DNA from: Brachycybe producta
Taxonomy: Eukaryota > Arthropoda > Diplopoda > Playtdesmida > Andrognathidae
DNA: 64,000 bases
Assembly (NCBI GenBank): GCA_036925085.1
Contig: JAUPFP010000043.1
Span: 694,632 to 758,631 of the forward strand
Direction of reading: 5' to 3'
The position numbers and the translations under genes are program-made. Under the pieces are notes generated by a model. That model saw nothing but the letters and a program-made list of their open reading frames with translations. It was not told the origin of the DNA and ran no database searches. Positions 1-12,096 of this stretch are shown here, in pieces; position 1 is the stretch's first letter; every line of letters starts with the position of its first letter.

Positions 1-480
1 TGGCAATGTTGAGTATCGTGGTTGTGTCTTGGTAAACTTTGAACATTTTAGGTGTGGAATTCAGCCAAAACAGGTAAATTGGACTTTTTATTTATTTAGA
101 TTTATGATAAACATTATTTTACATTGAATACATTTCAAAATAAATTAGAATGAGATGAGAATTCATGAGTTATTTAGATTTCACTGATTTATGGTAAAGT
201 CTGTCAACACTTTCTTCAGTGTAAAAAAATTAGGAAGACAACGTTCAAAGCAACACCTAAAAGACTATTGTGCACCGTCTATGTGAACAGCTCTAGAAAT
301 AAAAAATAAATCCCAAATTTGTTTGTGCTGTGGCACAAATTTCTTGTGGGTTTGTCTCAAGTACTGCTGACAGTTGTTTCAGTTTTTTGTTTTGTTTTCT
401 TTCAAAATTTTGTGTCACATTGTTGTGGTTTTTATCTCGAACTCGTGTTGCACTTTTGTCAGCTTGATGCGGACCTTGCC
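1..480. other. AT-rich intergenic stretch
   Basis: No open frame of note, no splice-ready exon and no repeat shared with the rest of the window was seen. Runs of T and A dominate. Confidence 0.5.
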
Positions 481-917
481 TAAAGCCTCGTTTTCACGGT
501 GGCGCATAGTTCTTTCATGAGAGTAGCTGTCATGAAAGTTGCAATAGTTCAACTCTCACGATAGCAACTGTCTACATGTGTTGAAGTAATGTGATTGTTC
601 TGTCACATGACAGTGTGACGTCTACTTCACAAATATCATTGAGTAACAACAGTGTTGCCTCTCTCTCCCTCCAGAATCCAAACTTCCCTACAAAGTGGAT
701 GTATTTTCCTACCAAGTGGTCACTCAACAACTATTACTATATTGCGACAGTACTATCAACTATCTAGTCAAACGAGATAGTTGTGATAGTGCTATCTCGC
801 AACAGTGTGATAGTGACTATCATGTGGTTTTCACGATGATAGTTCTCGCGATAGTTGCTGCTCTCATGACAACATATGCAACTAGCGTGAAAACTATCAT
901 CGTGAAAACGAGGCTTA
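481..917 (+). mobile_element. MITE family A, copy 1
   Basis: A roughly 430-bp element with terminal inverted repeats (AAAGCCTCGTTTTCACG and its complement) flanked by TA. Further internal inverted repeats are built from ATAGTT/AACTAT words. Copies 2 and 3 lie at 5438-5863 (inverted) and 28947-29364. The short open frame starting near 695 lies inside the element and recurs in copy 3 in another frame, so it is not a host gene. A TA target suggests a Tc1/mariner-type parent, but no transposase is present. Confidence 0.8.
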
Positions 918-2359
918 AGGCCCTTAAGTCTAGTTTGTATTTACTGTTTTGTTTCAAGACATTCTTCAGGGTCTTAACTGATCTACATTGTTACAGTGGT
1001 ACAACTTGTGTCTATTGGTTTTGAACATCATTTCCCGGATTTCCAGTTTTTTAAAAAAAAAACATCTTTCTTTCAATTATATCTTTATATTTTCTAAAAA
1101 AATTACTTTCTTTAGAATACAAAGCTAAAATTCTTATACGTTTTGTCCATGACGTGACATCGTCAGACCAAAACAAAAACATTTGTGGAACGAGAGAGAG
1201 AGAAAGAGAAGGCTGGACAAAGGTGGGGGTGGGGGAGGGGGTAGTGTTTTATGACCTAAATTATTCAGTTTTGAAATGACTGAAGTGTAGAATTTTTAAA
1301 TTTCTAGGACCTATTGAAACTTTTAACGCTTTATAATTCCAATTTTGACTTTTTTACGCATTCTGATTTTTGATTTTTGAGTTTGAAAATTTTATATCTA
1401 CAAACAACAAACATTTAATATTATACAAAATTATTATCAAACGTTTCCTTTTATTAAAAATTTAAAACCAGCATGAAATTTGTTTATTTTTTTGTTTGTT
1501 TTTCTGTCTCAAAAAGATTATTCTTTGCAATTATTACTGCATGTGACATTAGTATCATTTGAGGGAACATCAGGAAAAGTCCTAATAATGGTAACATGCC
1601 CCCCCCCCCCTATCTAGAGCTTAAATTGAAAACGACTTAAGGGGTTGGATAGGAAAAAAAAAAATTCAACAGAAAAATAGATTTATCTCATTTGAATAAT
1701 TTAATTTTATATATTTGGCTGAAAGTATGCAGAAAAAAAGCTGAAATTGTTTAGATTCTGCCACGGTTTGTGGGAACCCGTGAACGCGAAGGAAAACAAA
1801 TTTATTAGGATTTTTTTAAAATTTATTTTCTGATTGTTTTTTACGTCTGTCTCGCGACATCTCGGCTGGAAGATGGTTGTGAAGTTCAGATGGTTTTATA
1901 ATATGTATATTTAATAAACTAAAACCAACTAAAAAAAAAGTAAAAAATGTCAAAAAAAAAATGTTGGAAAATGTTCAAAAAATGGCAAAAAAAAAAATAA
2001 AAGTCTTCTAGATGCCCTGAAAAGAACTCAGAAGGGCCCAACAGACGTCCGAGGACCATAAAAGCCCATAAATTCAAAAAAGTAAAAAATGTAAAAAAAA
2101 AATGAAATTATTCAAGGACTCCATGAATATTTAAAAAAAAAATTTCCTAACATTGTTTTTCTAATATTGAAGTTCTAATCCCAAAGCAAAACGCTGTTTG
2201 AAAAATGTATTAATAAAAATAATTTACTCATAAAACAGACTATTTTAGGGGGGGGGGGGGGGGGATGAGGGGGTAGTGACGCCGATGCAAAATTTTGCCC
2301 ACCGAAAATTGTGTATCCAGTACGTCTCTGGTCGTTTGCAAATGAAACACTTCATTTAT
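918..2359. other. Gene-free AT-rich stretch
   Basis: Contains A- and T-rich sequence, a C10 run near 1601-1610 and a 17-base G run at 2248-2264. No gene or shared repeat was recognised. Confidence 0.45.
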
Positions 2360-2567
2360 ACAGGCAATAAGAAATGGGGAAAAACAGAAGTTGGCTCCGC
2401 CCTTTTTATGACGAACGGCAACTTCTAATTGGTTTGTTGTGTATTTCGACGTTGAAAAGGGCGGAGCATGTGACGTCAAACTACATAACCAACCAATTAG
2501 AAGTTGCCGTTCGTCATAAAAAAAGGGCGGAGCCAACTTCTGTTTGTTCCGATTTCTAATTGCCTGT
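2360..2567. mobile_element. Foldback MITE family B, copy 1
   Basis: A 208-bp near-palindrome starting ACAGGCAAT and ending ATTGCCTGT. Each arm holds GTTGGCTCCGCCC and CTTCTAATTGGTT-like words, and the centre contains TGACGTCA. The flanking 9-mers (TTCATTTAT and TTATTTTAT) agree at 7 of 9 positions, compatible with an aged 9-bp duplication. Open frames on both strands here are an artefact of the palindrome. Confidence 0.9.
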
Positions 2568-2831
2568 TTATTTTATCACTACGAGACAGGTGAGAAATTG
2601 CACTTAAAAACAACTATTCTGTAACAGTTGAGATTACTGTAATTCATAATTGTGCCAGCTCTTAACGAGATATAATTTTACTTGAATTTATTAATGAGTT
2701 TTTAAACCTCAAAATAAAAAATTTTTTTTGAACACATATTTCTGCATGTCATAAACAAAAATAATAACAAATTAGAATATCCGGAACTTTCGTCATCAGG
2801 AAGTCGTATGTTTATCATCAAATTATCATCA

Positions 2832-2891
<60 letters not shown>

Positions 2892-3270
2892 ACTGTTATT
2901 GTTGTCTGGTTGAACATTAAAAAGTAAGCAGCCAACACCTTAAAATCTAATGATACTAATTATACTTCAGTATGAACAACAACAACAACGAAAAATTTGC
3001 TCAGACAAAAAAAAAGTACTTGCATAGCTTTTTGAAAAAGAATGAGAAAAAGTTCTTCTTTTCAGTCAGTAGCTGTGAACAATAATAATATTAATTTTAA
3101 TTATTATTATTGTTAGGCAACGGCAACACTGTCACTATTAGTTACATTCTCCAATCTTCTCTTTCAAATTTGAAGCATTTCCCTTTATAAATTCACTTAA
3201 TGTATGTCCACTTCGTCATAGTTCACAGTCTTGAAAATTTCTGGGTCAATAGTGTAGGTAGACATTAATA
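2568..3270. repeat. AT-rich stretch with (TTA)n microsatellite
   Basis: A TTA/ATT trinucleotide array occupies about 2827-2887. It produces a poly-asparagine open frame on the minus strand that is not a gene. Nothing else was recognised. Confidence 0.7.
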
Positions 3271-3348
3271 TTAAGGTGACTTTATAAATATTTATTTTGT
3301 TTTTGTACTTCTAGATGGCGCGCGCCTACGTGGCTATTTGGTTCTATA

Positions 3349-4033
3349 TAAAGGTGGGACGAATCAGAAATGTTCTCGAATCCTAAAAGGCTAAAAGGTT
3401 CTCGAATCCGAATCCTAAAAGGCTGAAAGGTTCTCGAATCCGAAATTTTCTCGAATCCGAATCCTAAAAGGCTAAAAGGTTCTCGAATCCGAAAAAATTT
3501 TCTCGAATCCGAATCCTAAAAGGTTGAAAGGTTCTCGAATCCGAAATTTTCTCGAATCCGAATCCTAAAAGGCTAAAAGGTTCTCGAATCCGAAATTTTC
3601 TCGAATCCGAATCCTAAAAGGCTAAAAGGTTCTCGAATCCGAAATTTTCTCGAATCCGAATCTTAAAAGGCTAAAAGGTTATCGAATCTCTCATATAAGA
3701 AGAATCCTATAATATTCATTAAGAAGATACAAATAAATGAAATAATATTAAATATTAAATTAATAATAATAAATACACAGTGTGGCTTCACTCAGGGTCG
3801 CCACAAGGTGATCACATTGGTGATCCGGATATCACCACCGAAATGGCAACAATCGACCGTTTTTCTGCTAGTGAAATCTTCTATTGGACTTCAGTGGAGT
3901 TAAAACTAAATTTTGCCAAAGTTTTTAACAGTTTTTTAAGGTTTGGATTCGAAAAACGAAAAAAGCGCGAAGATTCGAGTTTTCGAATCTCGAATATTTA
4001 TCGGGATTCCAGGATTCGAATGGCCCATCCCTA
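3349..4033. mobile_element. hAT-type MITE (family G) with internal minisatellite
   Basis: Termini TAAAGGTGGGACGAATC and GGCCCATCCCTA resemble hAT ends. A perfect 8-bp target-site duplication GTTCTATA flanks it at 3341-3348 and 4034-4041. The body from about 3690 matches the two copies at 34970-35360 and 35386-35785. This copy alone carries an expanded tandem array of TTCTCGAATCC words at about 3370-3690. No transposase is present. Confidence 0.92.
3370..3690. repeat. Minisatellite of TCTCGAATCC-containing units
   Basis: Five to six head-to-tail units of roughly 49 bp, each with two TCTCGAATCCGAA words and one CCTAAAAGGCTAAAAGG word. The array lies in the subterminal part of the hAT-type element, where the sister copies hold only one or two words, so it grew after or during transposition. 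Confidence 0.9.
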
Positions 4034-4387
4034 GTTCTATATAAGATCTCCTCCCTCCAACCCGCGGTCTTGAGAAAAATTATAATTTTTTCAAGCGAAC
4101 GTTTTTTTTTCAGCAGACATTACGAAAAAAAAAATTCATGGTTTTAGAAACTAGAATAGTTAATGATGATGCTAAAAGATTTTTTTAATGATGATATCTT
4201 TTTTAAAAAATAAACTTTTTATGACAAGTTTGAAAAATAGGCGAAAATAGTTTTTCATGGAATTTCAATGGAAAAAAAAACCTAAAAACGGGTTATTTTT
4301 TTTCAAACTAAACTATAAAACGTTTATTTTTTAAGATATTACCATAACATTTTTTTAACGTAATCTTTTATCATTCTAGTTTTTAAA

Positions 4388-4630
4388 ACAACTTCCCCTC
4401 AGGAGCGGGGAAGATGGGCTGCTGAGGCAAGCAATGAACTTAGACCTGGGAATAAAACGGGGTGAGGAAGACCCAAGCAAACCTGGGACGTGGTAGTAAA
4501 ACGGGATATGGTGGCATGTGGGGTCACTGGGGGCTTGGTACAAAATCGGAACGAGTGGAGAGTTAGAACCAGCAAGGCCGACCCTGCTGCTTGCAGGATA
4601 AGGTACAGGAAATGATGATGATGATGAATG
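4388..4630 (+). mobile_element. LINE 3' end fragment with (GAT)n tail
   Basis: An uninterrupted frame at 4466-4615 encodes 49 residues beginning GRPKQTWDVVVKRDM and ending in an ...EWRVRTSKADP...RYRK pattern. This is typical of the C-terminus of non-LTR reverse transcriptases. A short GATGATGATGATGA tail follows. It interrupts MITE F copy 1, so it is a younger 5'-truncated insertion. Confidence 0.8.
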
Positions 4631-4778
4631 TTGTTTCTATATAAAAAAAACGTTCGCTTGACGTTTTTGCGTCCAAATTTGACAAAAACGTTCTATGGAG
4701 CGTAGCATTAGCTACTGGAGTGGCGCCATAAGGAGTAAGTGGATGAAAGCAAAATGAATATCTATAAAGCCACCTTAA

Positions 4779-5437
4779 ATATGATGATATTTCTCAAGCA
4801 TGCCATTAAAACTCTCTCTCTCTCTCGCCTATCTCTCTCTCTCTCTCTCTTTGTATCTCTCTAGCTCTCTCTGTCTATTCTAGTCTATTATTTTTGTACA
4901 AAAACACGCAAAAAAAAGCGAAACTTAAGTTTCATATTTGATGCACATCAATTATCTTGAATTTGGATTTATTGTCAGTTAATTTCTAGTTTTCTTCATC
5001 TTTTTTTGTTTGGTTTTGTTTGCCATTTGTTTGTGAAAAACAATGAATTAAACAAAAATGTGCCATATTTGTTTTCTTATCTAAATATCTATTGTGTAAA
5101 ATAAGTTTTGTGATTGGATTCAATTCAGTTTTGTTTGATGATTTCTCAATCATAACTAATAAGTTGGGTTTGTTTCTTAAGTGATGAGGTAATTAACACA
5201 ATTTCATTTCTAATTGAAATCAGTTTTTGTTTTTTTGTTTTTTTAAATTCGTTTGTTTTCTAAATTGATGTATTTATGTCGCATTCATTTGAATGATTTG
5301 ATGTAATAGTTTTACACGTTCATTTCGCCATTTTTCATCAGGCCCATGTGCTATGTGCATTTCGCGAAATGGACAATTTACACCAAATGGATGCGTTGTT
5401 TATAAAGTATTGACACACACACACTGCTTTAATGTCT
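4779..5437. repeat. CT microsatellites and a dispersed repeat
   Basis: CT-rich microsatellite at about 4811-4868, then T-rich sequence. Positions about 5310-5402 share words such as ATTTCGCGAAATGGACA and CACCAAATGGATGCG with 17945-18066, so they belong to an unclassified dispersed repeat. Confidence 0.6.
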
Positions 5438-5863
5438 TAAGCCTAGTTTTCACAATAGTTGCTTGTCATGAGAGCAGCAACTATCGCGAGAACTATCATC
5501 GTGAAAACCACATGATAGTCACTATCACACTGTCGCGATAGCACTATCACAACTATCTCGTTTGACTATATATATAGTTGATAGCACTATCGCAATAGTA
5601 ATAGTTGTTGTGTGGCCACTTTGTAGGAAAATACATCCACTTTGTAGGGAAATTTGGCTTCTGGAGAGAGAGAGAGAGGCAACACTGTTGTTGACTCAAT
5701 GATATCTGTGTGAAGTAGACGTCACACTGTCATGTGACAGACAACTATCACGTTAACTTCAAGACATGTAGACAGTTGCTATCGTGAGAGAGTGAACTAT
5801 CGCAACTTTCATGACAGCTACTCTCACGATAGAACTATCGCCAACCGTGAAAACGAGGCTTTA
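5438..5863 (-). mobile_element. MITE family A, copy 2
   Basis: Inverted relative to copy 1, with the same TIR (left end slightly decayed) and the same internal ATAGTT/AACTAT repeats. Its right end abuts and overlaps the TTAA that begins MITE F copy 2. Confidence 0.85.
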
Positions 5864-6407
5864 AGTTGGCTTTATAGATATTCAATTTGCTTTTGTCCTT
5901 CCAGATGGCGCGCCTACCTGGCTATTATTTTCTATAGGAGGGGCTCTTCTCATAACCCGCGGTTTTGAGGAAATTTTTATTTTATTTTTCAAGCGAACGT
6001 TTTTTCAGGAGAAACATTACAACAACAAAAAAATGCAGTGTTTTAGAAACTAGAATAGTCGGTGATAAAGCTAAAAATTTGTTTAGGATGTTGTTATCTT
6101 TCAAAATAAACTTTTTATGACAGTTTTGAAAAAATGGCGAAAATAGTTTTTTCCATGAAATGTCAATGGAAAAACCTAAAAAAAAACAGGTCATTTTTCA
6201 AACTGAACTATAAAATGTTTATATTTTTAAAGATACTGACTGCCATGAAAAAACTTTTAACATAATCATTTACCATTCTAGTTTTGAAAACAATTTGAAT
6301 TTTCTTTCGTATAAACTTCTATGGCGCATATAGCGGTAGCCAACAAATGCAGTGGCGGTCCATCTGGATGGACAAAAACAAAATAAATATCTATTCAGCC
6401 ATCTTAA
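5861..6407. mobile_element. MITE family F, copy 2
   Basis: TTAA at both edges, ends TTAAGTTGGCTTTATAGATA and GCCATCTTAA. It has the same internal AAGCGAACGTTTTTT and TTTTAGAAACTAGAATAG modules as copy 1 but without the two insertions, so it shows the approximate empty-site structure. Confidence 0.85.
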
Positions 6408-7448
6408 AAGATATCATCATGAAATCACTTTTAAATAAATTTGCATATTATTCTAGTTTCTAATCAACTTTGATTTTTTTTTCTTTCTCTCTTCACTTTG
6501 CAATCAAATTTAGCCTACTCTAGTTTTCATTTAATTATTTATAAGTCTACTTATTTTATCTCATTATAATTGGTAATTACTCCATGTTGCCCAATACTAA
6601 TAGAATTTTCGATAAGTTTTACCACGAAACCAATTTTGACAAGGTGTTTTTTTTATTAACGAGATTGGAGACGAATTTGAGACAAGAGACACACATGTTG
6701 TAAACATGTGTGTACTCACGAAATTAACATTCGAAAATCGCATGATTAATAAATTATAATAATTAGTGTACATTCAATCAATCACTTGTGTTTGATGATG
6801 TATCAAGGGAAATACATTTTGTTTTTTTTAAATGCTGGAAATATGAAGTGAAAATGAAAGTTAACTAAATTGCCAATGAAATGGCGGCTTTTTTGTTTTG
6901 TCATTGACAAATATTTTGTCGTATGATAGGATGGGGGGGGGAGAGGGAGTGGGAGGGGGAACTATGAAGCCACCACCCACTCGTCAAATACTTTTAATTT
7001 GGTTGTGAAACAGGATAATTATATATATTTATTATTATATAGGCCATCATAGAATTTGAACAACAACAAAAAAAGTTAAGATGGCCGCCATATTTAGAGC
7101 ACATCGATTTCGATTGAATTCTATAGATGTGTTGATTGATTTAAAATGAAATTTTTTTTTACTATTTTTAAAACTAACAATTTGTACTAAGTGTCTAAAA
7201 ATGGGTGCTGAAAATTGTTTGGAGGCCATTTTGAAATCCATTTATTTGTTTGAATAATTTTCATCAAATCAAAAGTTTTTTAAAAAAAAAAAAATTAAAC
7301 AAATTCTCTGTAGTTTATTGTTAATGTATTTTAGGAATTTAACATCATCCTGTGTGTAAATTCCAGTATGTATTTTGCATTTGGACAGATTATTTTGTAC
7401 AATATTTAAATTATTTATTATTATTTGTTGGTATATTTTTTATCACTG
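6408..7448. other. Gene-free AT-rich stretch
   Basis: No gene or shared repeat recognised. A short G-rich patch lies near 6930-6960. Confidence 0.45.
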
Positions 7449-7760
7449 TAATACCTTGTACACACATGAGTTAAATGAATTCAAATTAAATGTGTTTAGG
7501 TGAATTATACGGAATCCTGTTAAGGACATAAACACCAAATAAAAATTGACTTTATTATTAATATTTTAAAATTGAAATACTAAATCAATATTTTGTCAAT
7601 AGTTTATATTTATTATATTGGAGTATTAACTCAATATTTTTCAGATTATTAACTGAATAAATTGAATTCGACATATTATTTGTTTGTCCTACACAGGGCT
7701 CTGTAGAACACCGTTTATTATTTAAATGCATTTAAATTATCAGGTGTGTACTATGTATTA
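7449..7760. mobile_element. MITE family H, copy 1
   Basis: About 310 bp with inverted ends TAATACCTTGTACACACA / ...GTGTGTACTATGTATTA. Very similar to 10734-11048 and to an inverted copy at 39374-39635. Very AT-rich and non-coding. Confidence 0.8.
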
Positions 7761-8024
7761 GAGAAACTAAGAATTATGGTTTTATCTAGTCACTAGCAAA
7801 ATCTAGCCTCCTAGGAAGAGCATGCTTGTATTTGCTCCTGTCAGTAATAGAAGACTGGAAAACTTTAGAAATGAGAAAGGGTAGTTCAGTCATTTAACTT
7901 TAGAACTTACCTCTGGGGTCCAGATGGACCCCAAGGATACTTTCAACAAATAGAAAATGCATTAAATTAAACTCTTAAGTAAGTTGAAATTTCATGACTT
8001 TGTTAGAAATACCTTTCTTAAGGC

Positions 8025-8056
8025 CCTGTTTCCCTATGTATACATAGGGAAACAGG
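8025..8056. other. 32-bp perfect palindrome
   Basis: CCTGTTTCCCTATGTA is followed immediately by its exact complement, giving two 16-bp arms with no spacer. It lies 84 bp left of foldback element I copy 1. Confidence 0.9.
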
Positions 8057-8139
8057 TGTGTTGTGTAAAAGGGCCCACTCCCTAAACGCCTTATCGGTAT
8101 ACATAGTAACATAGTAAGCATGTAAAACGAAACAATGTC

Positions 8140-8914
8140 TTAAGAGGCTACATCTTTTTCTATTGAGCACATAGGCCCAATGTTAAACATAGAATGTTAA
8201 TTTTTTAAATACTCAGTCGCAGCGGCAATATGTTTATTTTTCGTATATTTAAAGATGTCAAATATTAAGTTTTCAAAGTGCAATGTGCACCTTAAATATA
8301 TGCTGATCGAGTGATAGAATGACAAAAAAGTGGTAAGTGTGATTATATTTTTAAAAACTATTTAAAAATCGCGAATTTCTAACTCTTATGTTAAACTGTA
8401 TTGAGAGTACGCCCAAATAAGAAAAAAAATTATCCATTAAAATGCTCATAAAAATATCTAAAAATAATTTTAAAAAACACACACACAAACCACAGTGAAG
8501 TCAACACATTGGCGCACGTGCTGAATTTTGTTCCTATTTTTTTAAACTTATTTTTAAGTATTTTTACGAGCATTTTAATGGATGTTTTTTTTTTCTTCTT
8601 TGGGCGTACTCAATGGAGTTTAACATAAGAGTTAGAAATTCGCGATTTTGAAATAGTTTTTAAAAATAGAACCGCACTTACTAATTTTTTGTCATTCTAT
8701 CACTCGATCAGCATATATTTAAGGTGCACATTGCACTTTGAAAACTTAATATTGGACAACTTTAAATATGAAAAATAAACATATTGCCGCGAACTGTGTA
8801 TTTTAAAAATTAACGTTTCTTCTTTAACATTGGGTTTATGGGCTCAATAGAAAAACGATGCTAGCGCTCTTTGCGGAGATTTTTCGAAGTAATTTTGTGA
8901 TGTAGCCTCTTAAT
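8140..8914. mobile_element. Long foldback element, family I, copy 1
   Basis: An approximately 775-bp imperfect palindrome whose arms run nearly to the centre. Ends are TTAAGAGGCTACATC and GATGTAGCCTCTTAA, so TTAA lies at both edges. Shared arm words include GCTGATCGAGTGATAGAATG. A second copy lies at 15776-16275. No coding capacity. Confidence 0.88.
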
Positions 8915-9174
8915 TATTAATTATGAACAAAGACCTATGGGAAGTTACGGCAAAAAGAACTCCGTGTTTTGTTGCAAATATTGCTAGAGTTGGTTAATTT
9001 TAGCTTGACATGAAGTTACTGTATTTAAATTATGACGAATAATCATATTCATCATAATTAAAATCATCATTGATGATGAGGATGGTAAGCTTTCTCAAAC
9101 ACGTGCGTAATATAAACATACTCAAACGCGTGTTACTTGTATAATGTATTATTATAAAGATACATGGGTTAACG

Positions 9175-9240
<66 letters not shown>

Positions 9241-10733
9241 CAAAAGTTCATCTAACTCGACACAGCATGGTGTCAATCGAGTTGTCATGGTAACCACGAT
9301 TCGCCAATCAGATTCGCTTGTTTAAACATCCACCTACAATCCTTTTTTTATTTTTGGTACATTATAATACACGTTTGTGCTTTGTGTTTTGGCGCGTTTT
9401 TATTACAATGAAAACGCCTCTTTTAGATTTTCATTCATTCAAACACACAGTTTGCTGAAGTTTGGTGGCATCATCATCATCGTCATCATCATCATCATTA
9501 TCATCATGATTTGTTGCCAGAAACCTACTCATATTTATAAATGCAAAAGAAGTAATTATTTGGTTTTGTAAAAAGGATTACTATTATTGCTTATTCTAGC
9601 TTATATAAGTTACTTTTTTATATTGTTCGTCTTATAATATATAGGCCTATATATATAGGTAAGAAAGGTAGATTGAAAGAAAGAGAAGGAGAGGGAGGGG
9701 AAGAGAGTATCGTGTGGCTGAGACACACACACATCAAAACACGCGTCTCTTATTAAATAGATTACCCAAGTGTGAGACTAGAAATTGCAATTTGCAATAT
9801 AAGAATAAGAAAACCGCAGCCGTTTTTCTTTTGAAACAACTTTTTTTTTTATTTGATAGACAGGTAACTTCAGGTTGACTTGTGAGCAGCCACCCAATTT
9901 AGCAAAATACAACCGTACATTTTTTTTCTCTCTTTCTGGTTTAATCTTTCATCTCATTGTTGTTGTTGCTGCTGTTGTTTGTTGCAGTAAGTTGCAAACA
10001 GTGAAATTCTGTGGTGGGTTTTTTTTTTGTGTTTTTTTTTTTCCTCTTTCTAGTCTTGAGTGACTTTTTTTTAAAAAAAGTGTTCCTTTTTTTTAAAGTT
10101 AAACATATTTAACTTTTTAACATTTGCTGCTCTTTATAGAGGTAAGTGTATTTTAACATTGTTTTATTATTTCTATGAAATAATTTAGTTTTTTTTTTTG
10201 GTTTCTATGTAACTAACTTTAAAGTTGGTCACTTGGTAATAATGGTTGTTGGTCATTTTTTTTTGTTTAAAGGTCATTTAAAGATTAGATTTCATAGCCT
10301 ATATATAAATTTATCTATAAATATAATCAGCATTGTGTGTGTTGTGTGCATCATACAAAATTAACCTTGCTCATTATATTGAACAATTTTAACCCTGTAT
10401 TTTTTTGTTTTGTTTTGTTTTCATTAGCTGTGCAAAGTGATCCAAATTTAACTATGTTCATAATTTGTAAAAAAAAATTTGAATGCTGTTTGCAATAGAC
10501 TATAATTAAAATGCATTTTTAATACAAAAGTTATATTTTTATATAATAAATTAGTAAATAACTATGTTGTTTATAGTTTGGCTTTGTTCTCGTTTACTAT
10601 TCAATTTAAGCTTTTTACTAAAAAAAAAAATAATCATATATATTTTATGATTACAAAATGAACTAACTTGTTTACTAATAATTAAGGCCAAAAAAAAATA
10701 TGCGTTTTTCGGACAAAAAGACTGTTTAGAGCC
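8915..10733. repeat. Gene-free stretch with (GA)n microsatellite
   Basis: A 60-bp GA array at about 9178-9238, an ATC array near 9474-9510, and T runs. The open frames here consist of low-complexity residues and are not genes. Confidence 0.7.
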
Positions 10734-11048
10734 TAATACCTTGTACACACATGAGTTAAATGTATTCAAATTAAATGTGTTTAGGTGAATTATACGGAAT
10801 CCAGTTAAGGACATGAACACCAAATAAAAATTGACTTTTATTATTAATATTTTAAATTGAAATACTAAATCAATATTTTGTCATTCGTTTATATATTTAA
10901 GTATTAACTCAATATTTTCAGATTATTAACTGAATAAATTGAATTCGACAAATTGTTTGTTTGCCTTTCATGGGACTCTGTAGAACACGTTTATTATTTA
11001 AATGCATTTAAATTATCAAGTGTGAGTACTAGGTATAAGAGAAAAGTG
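10734..11048. mobile_element. MITE family H, copy 2
   Basis: Same length and orientation as copy 1, with near-identical sequence through most of its length and ends TAATACCTTGTACACACA and ...TACTAGGTATAA. Confidence 0.8.
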
Positions 11049-11117
11049 TTTAAGTCTGTTGAACACTTGATTATTTTGTCTTTCTGGTGAAAAATTAAAA
11101 TAAACATACTTGAAAAT

Positions 11118-11326
11118 GTTTTAGAAACTAGAAGGGTAGCTCAAATCACTTAAGAGTGTTTTCCTGTTGATATCTTTCTAGTTAAACTTTTAAAATTAAA
11201 TAATTGATTTTAAAAAAATATCATCTGCTTAAAGTTGGATCATTTTGAAACTTACATAAAAAAGCTTATTTTGAAAGATATCAACATGAAAATACATTAA
11301 ATGTTTGAGCTACTCTTCTAGTTCAT
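11118..11326. mobile_element. MITE family D, copy 1
   Basis: About 210-bp near-palindrome with ends TTTAGAAACTAGAAGGGTAG and CTACTCTTCTAGTT. Its TIR core is shared with the inner module of family F. Related copies lie at 12970-13173, 31620-32375 and 62569-62905. Confidence 0.75.
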
Positions 11327-12096
11327 AAAAAAAAAAACAATTTCTAGTTTCTCTTAATTGTTGTTATTCTAAAAGACGTAATAATTAAAGAGTTCGGAAA
11401 TCAGCTTGTTCTTTAACTATCTTAAGTGATTAAGAAGAAGAACACTAGCCTCTAAACAATACATAATTGTGTTTTAATGGAAAGATGGATACAAACACAG
11501 AATTGAGGAATTTCTTAAAAGTGATATATGTTTCAAAATAAACTATTTCTGTGCAGGTTTGAAATTGTTCATTTTCGTTTGATAAATTTGAATAGTTTGA
11601 AAGTTTCATTAGAAAAAATTTTTTTTTTAAAGTTATATCATTGTTAAAAGATGTTTAAGGTAATTAATTTACTATTCTAGTTCTTAAAAACTAAATTTAT
11701 TCTTAATGATGTCTTTAAAGTTTTGACTTAGCAAACATTTTAAGTTTGTTTTGCATTTTTTCAATTTCTTATGCTTCAAAGGGACAACTTAAAATTCTGT
11801 TCCCCTTTTCAAACACAAAAATGTAGTGTAAATGTGTACAATTGTTAAACATTTATAAGTTATAACTAATTATAAGCCTACTACCGGTATTGTATATTAC
11901 AATGTTACGGTAGATACCTGAAATTAGTTATATAACTAGTTTTAATCTTGTCAGGTTAATTAGGAGCTATAGTTTAGGGTTTTAGAAATACTGAAAAACC
12001 AATTTTGAATAGGGGAAAGTGAAAAACTATTATTTTTAACTAGTTTTTTTCCAACTTTATTGACTGTTAACATACAATAGATTATTATAATTTTAT

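Larger units (their letters stand above)
3271..4778. mobile_element. TTAA-flanked MITE family F, copy 1 (interrupted)
   Basis: Outer ends are TTAAGGTGACTTTATAAAT and its near complement ending CCACCTTAA, with TTAA at both edges. Inside are AAGCGAACGTTTTTT inverted words and an inner inverted-repeat unit around 4139-4389 (family E). Two later insertions interrupt it: a hAT-type element at 3349-4033 and a LINE 3' fragment near 4388-4630. Other copies are at 5861-6407, 52721-53466, 57264-57687 and 62712-62890. Confidence 0.85.

Noticed and set aside
695-1024. Open frame of 109 codons, with a related frame at 29168-29353
   Set aside because: Both lie inside MITE A copies and the shared DNA is read in different frames, so the frames follow the repeat and not a protein.
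2702-2938. Minus-strand frame with a long asparagine run
   Set aside because: It is the translation of a (TTA)n microsatellite.
3370-3690. GGTTCTCGAATCC words resembling the tRNA B box
   Set aside because: The spacing to an A box is absent and the words form a minisatellite inside a hAT-type element, so no tRNA or SINE promoter is claimed.
9030-9251. Serine/leucine-rich frame
   Set aside because: Direct translation of a GA/CT array; the same holds for frames near 31012, 32497, 36565 and 37736.
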